A stretch of DNA of 64,000 nucleotides from Eukaryota sp. TZLM1-RC (Eukaryota > Metamonada: BaSk clade). The first letter of the stretch is position 1. Each line of letters opens with the position of its first letter. This document shows positions 63,985-64,000 of this stretch, in pieces. A model generated the notes under the pieces. It did not search any database and had not been told where the DNA came from. It saw only the letters and a program-made list of their open reading frames with translations. The stretch lies in the NCBI GenBank assembly GCA_040285825.1, contig JAUPSS010000004.1:4905658-4969657 (forward strand), read 5' to 3'. Both the position numbers and the translations under genes were made by a program.

Positions 63985-64000
63985 TTTATGTGTGCTATTC

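Noticed and set aside
1-64000. CRISPR arrays, bacterial operons, rRNA or tRNA genes
   Set aside because: No spaced direct repeats, no Shine-Dalgarno-linked gene runs, and no tRNA T-arm or rRNA core sequence noticed on reading.

Overview
The window looks like nuclear DNA of an AT-rich, intron-poor, flagellated protist. The evidence is eukaryote-only proteins: the spindle-checkpoint protein BUB3, the WASH-complex subunit strumpellin, a Sec1/Munc18 protein, an outer-dynein-arm docking TPR protein (ODAD4/TTC25 type), a FAM161 centrosomal/ciliary protein and a KANSL2/INO80D-type zinc-finger protein. Most genes are single long ORFs. The exceptions carry extraordinarily short introns of about 28 to 32 nt. 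TAA, TAG and TGA are all used as stops. Short 5' leaders and TCA-type initiator-like motifs close to several ATGs are compatible with a metamonad, but the species cannot be fixed from the sequence.

Layout. 1-6.3 kb: a partial hypothetical gene, the KANSL2-like gene and a 1,513-residue protein with a C-terminal GT5 (starch/glycogen synthase) domain. 6.8-11.5 kb: two head-to-head LINE remnants, a chain of hairpins that may be an RNA, a small ORF and a decayed Fanzor/TnpB-like zinc-ribbon/RuvC tail. 11.5-15 kb: ODAD4 and BUB3, divergently transcribed. 15-25.6 kb: a Sec1/Munc18 gene and a coiled-coil gene among many LINE fragments, including a displaced copy of the Sec1 3' end. 26.4-33 kb: a broken BTB / repeat / ubiquitin-like locus and strumpellin with two mini-introns. 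33-38.8 kb: more LINE debris and an SDR oxidoreductase with a 28-nt intron. 39-52.8 kb: a transposon nest with a dying Ty3/gypsy element, an hAT inserted in it with a perfect 8-bp target duplication, a miniature LTR element inserted in its 3' LTR, a second gypsy remnant and three further hAT tails. 53-64 kb: a NADAR-domain gene, FAM161, two unrecognised genes in the same direction, a small hAT relic with TIRs and TSD, and a last hypothetical gene.

The host genes are ordinary single-copy housekeeping and cytoskeletal genes: flagellar assembly, endosomal actin, vesicle fusion, mitotic checkpoint, chromatin and polysaccharide synthesis. There is no operon-like pathway. The space between them is filled by at least two LINE lineages. 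The dominant lineage carries a C-terminal CCHC motif plus a restriction-like endonuclease, and no copy is intact.
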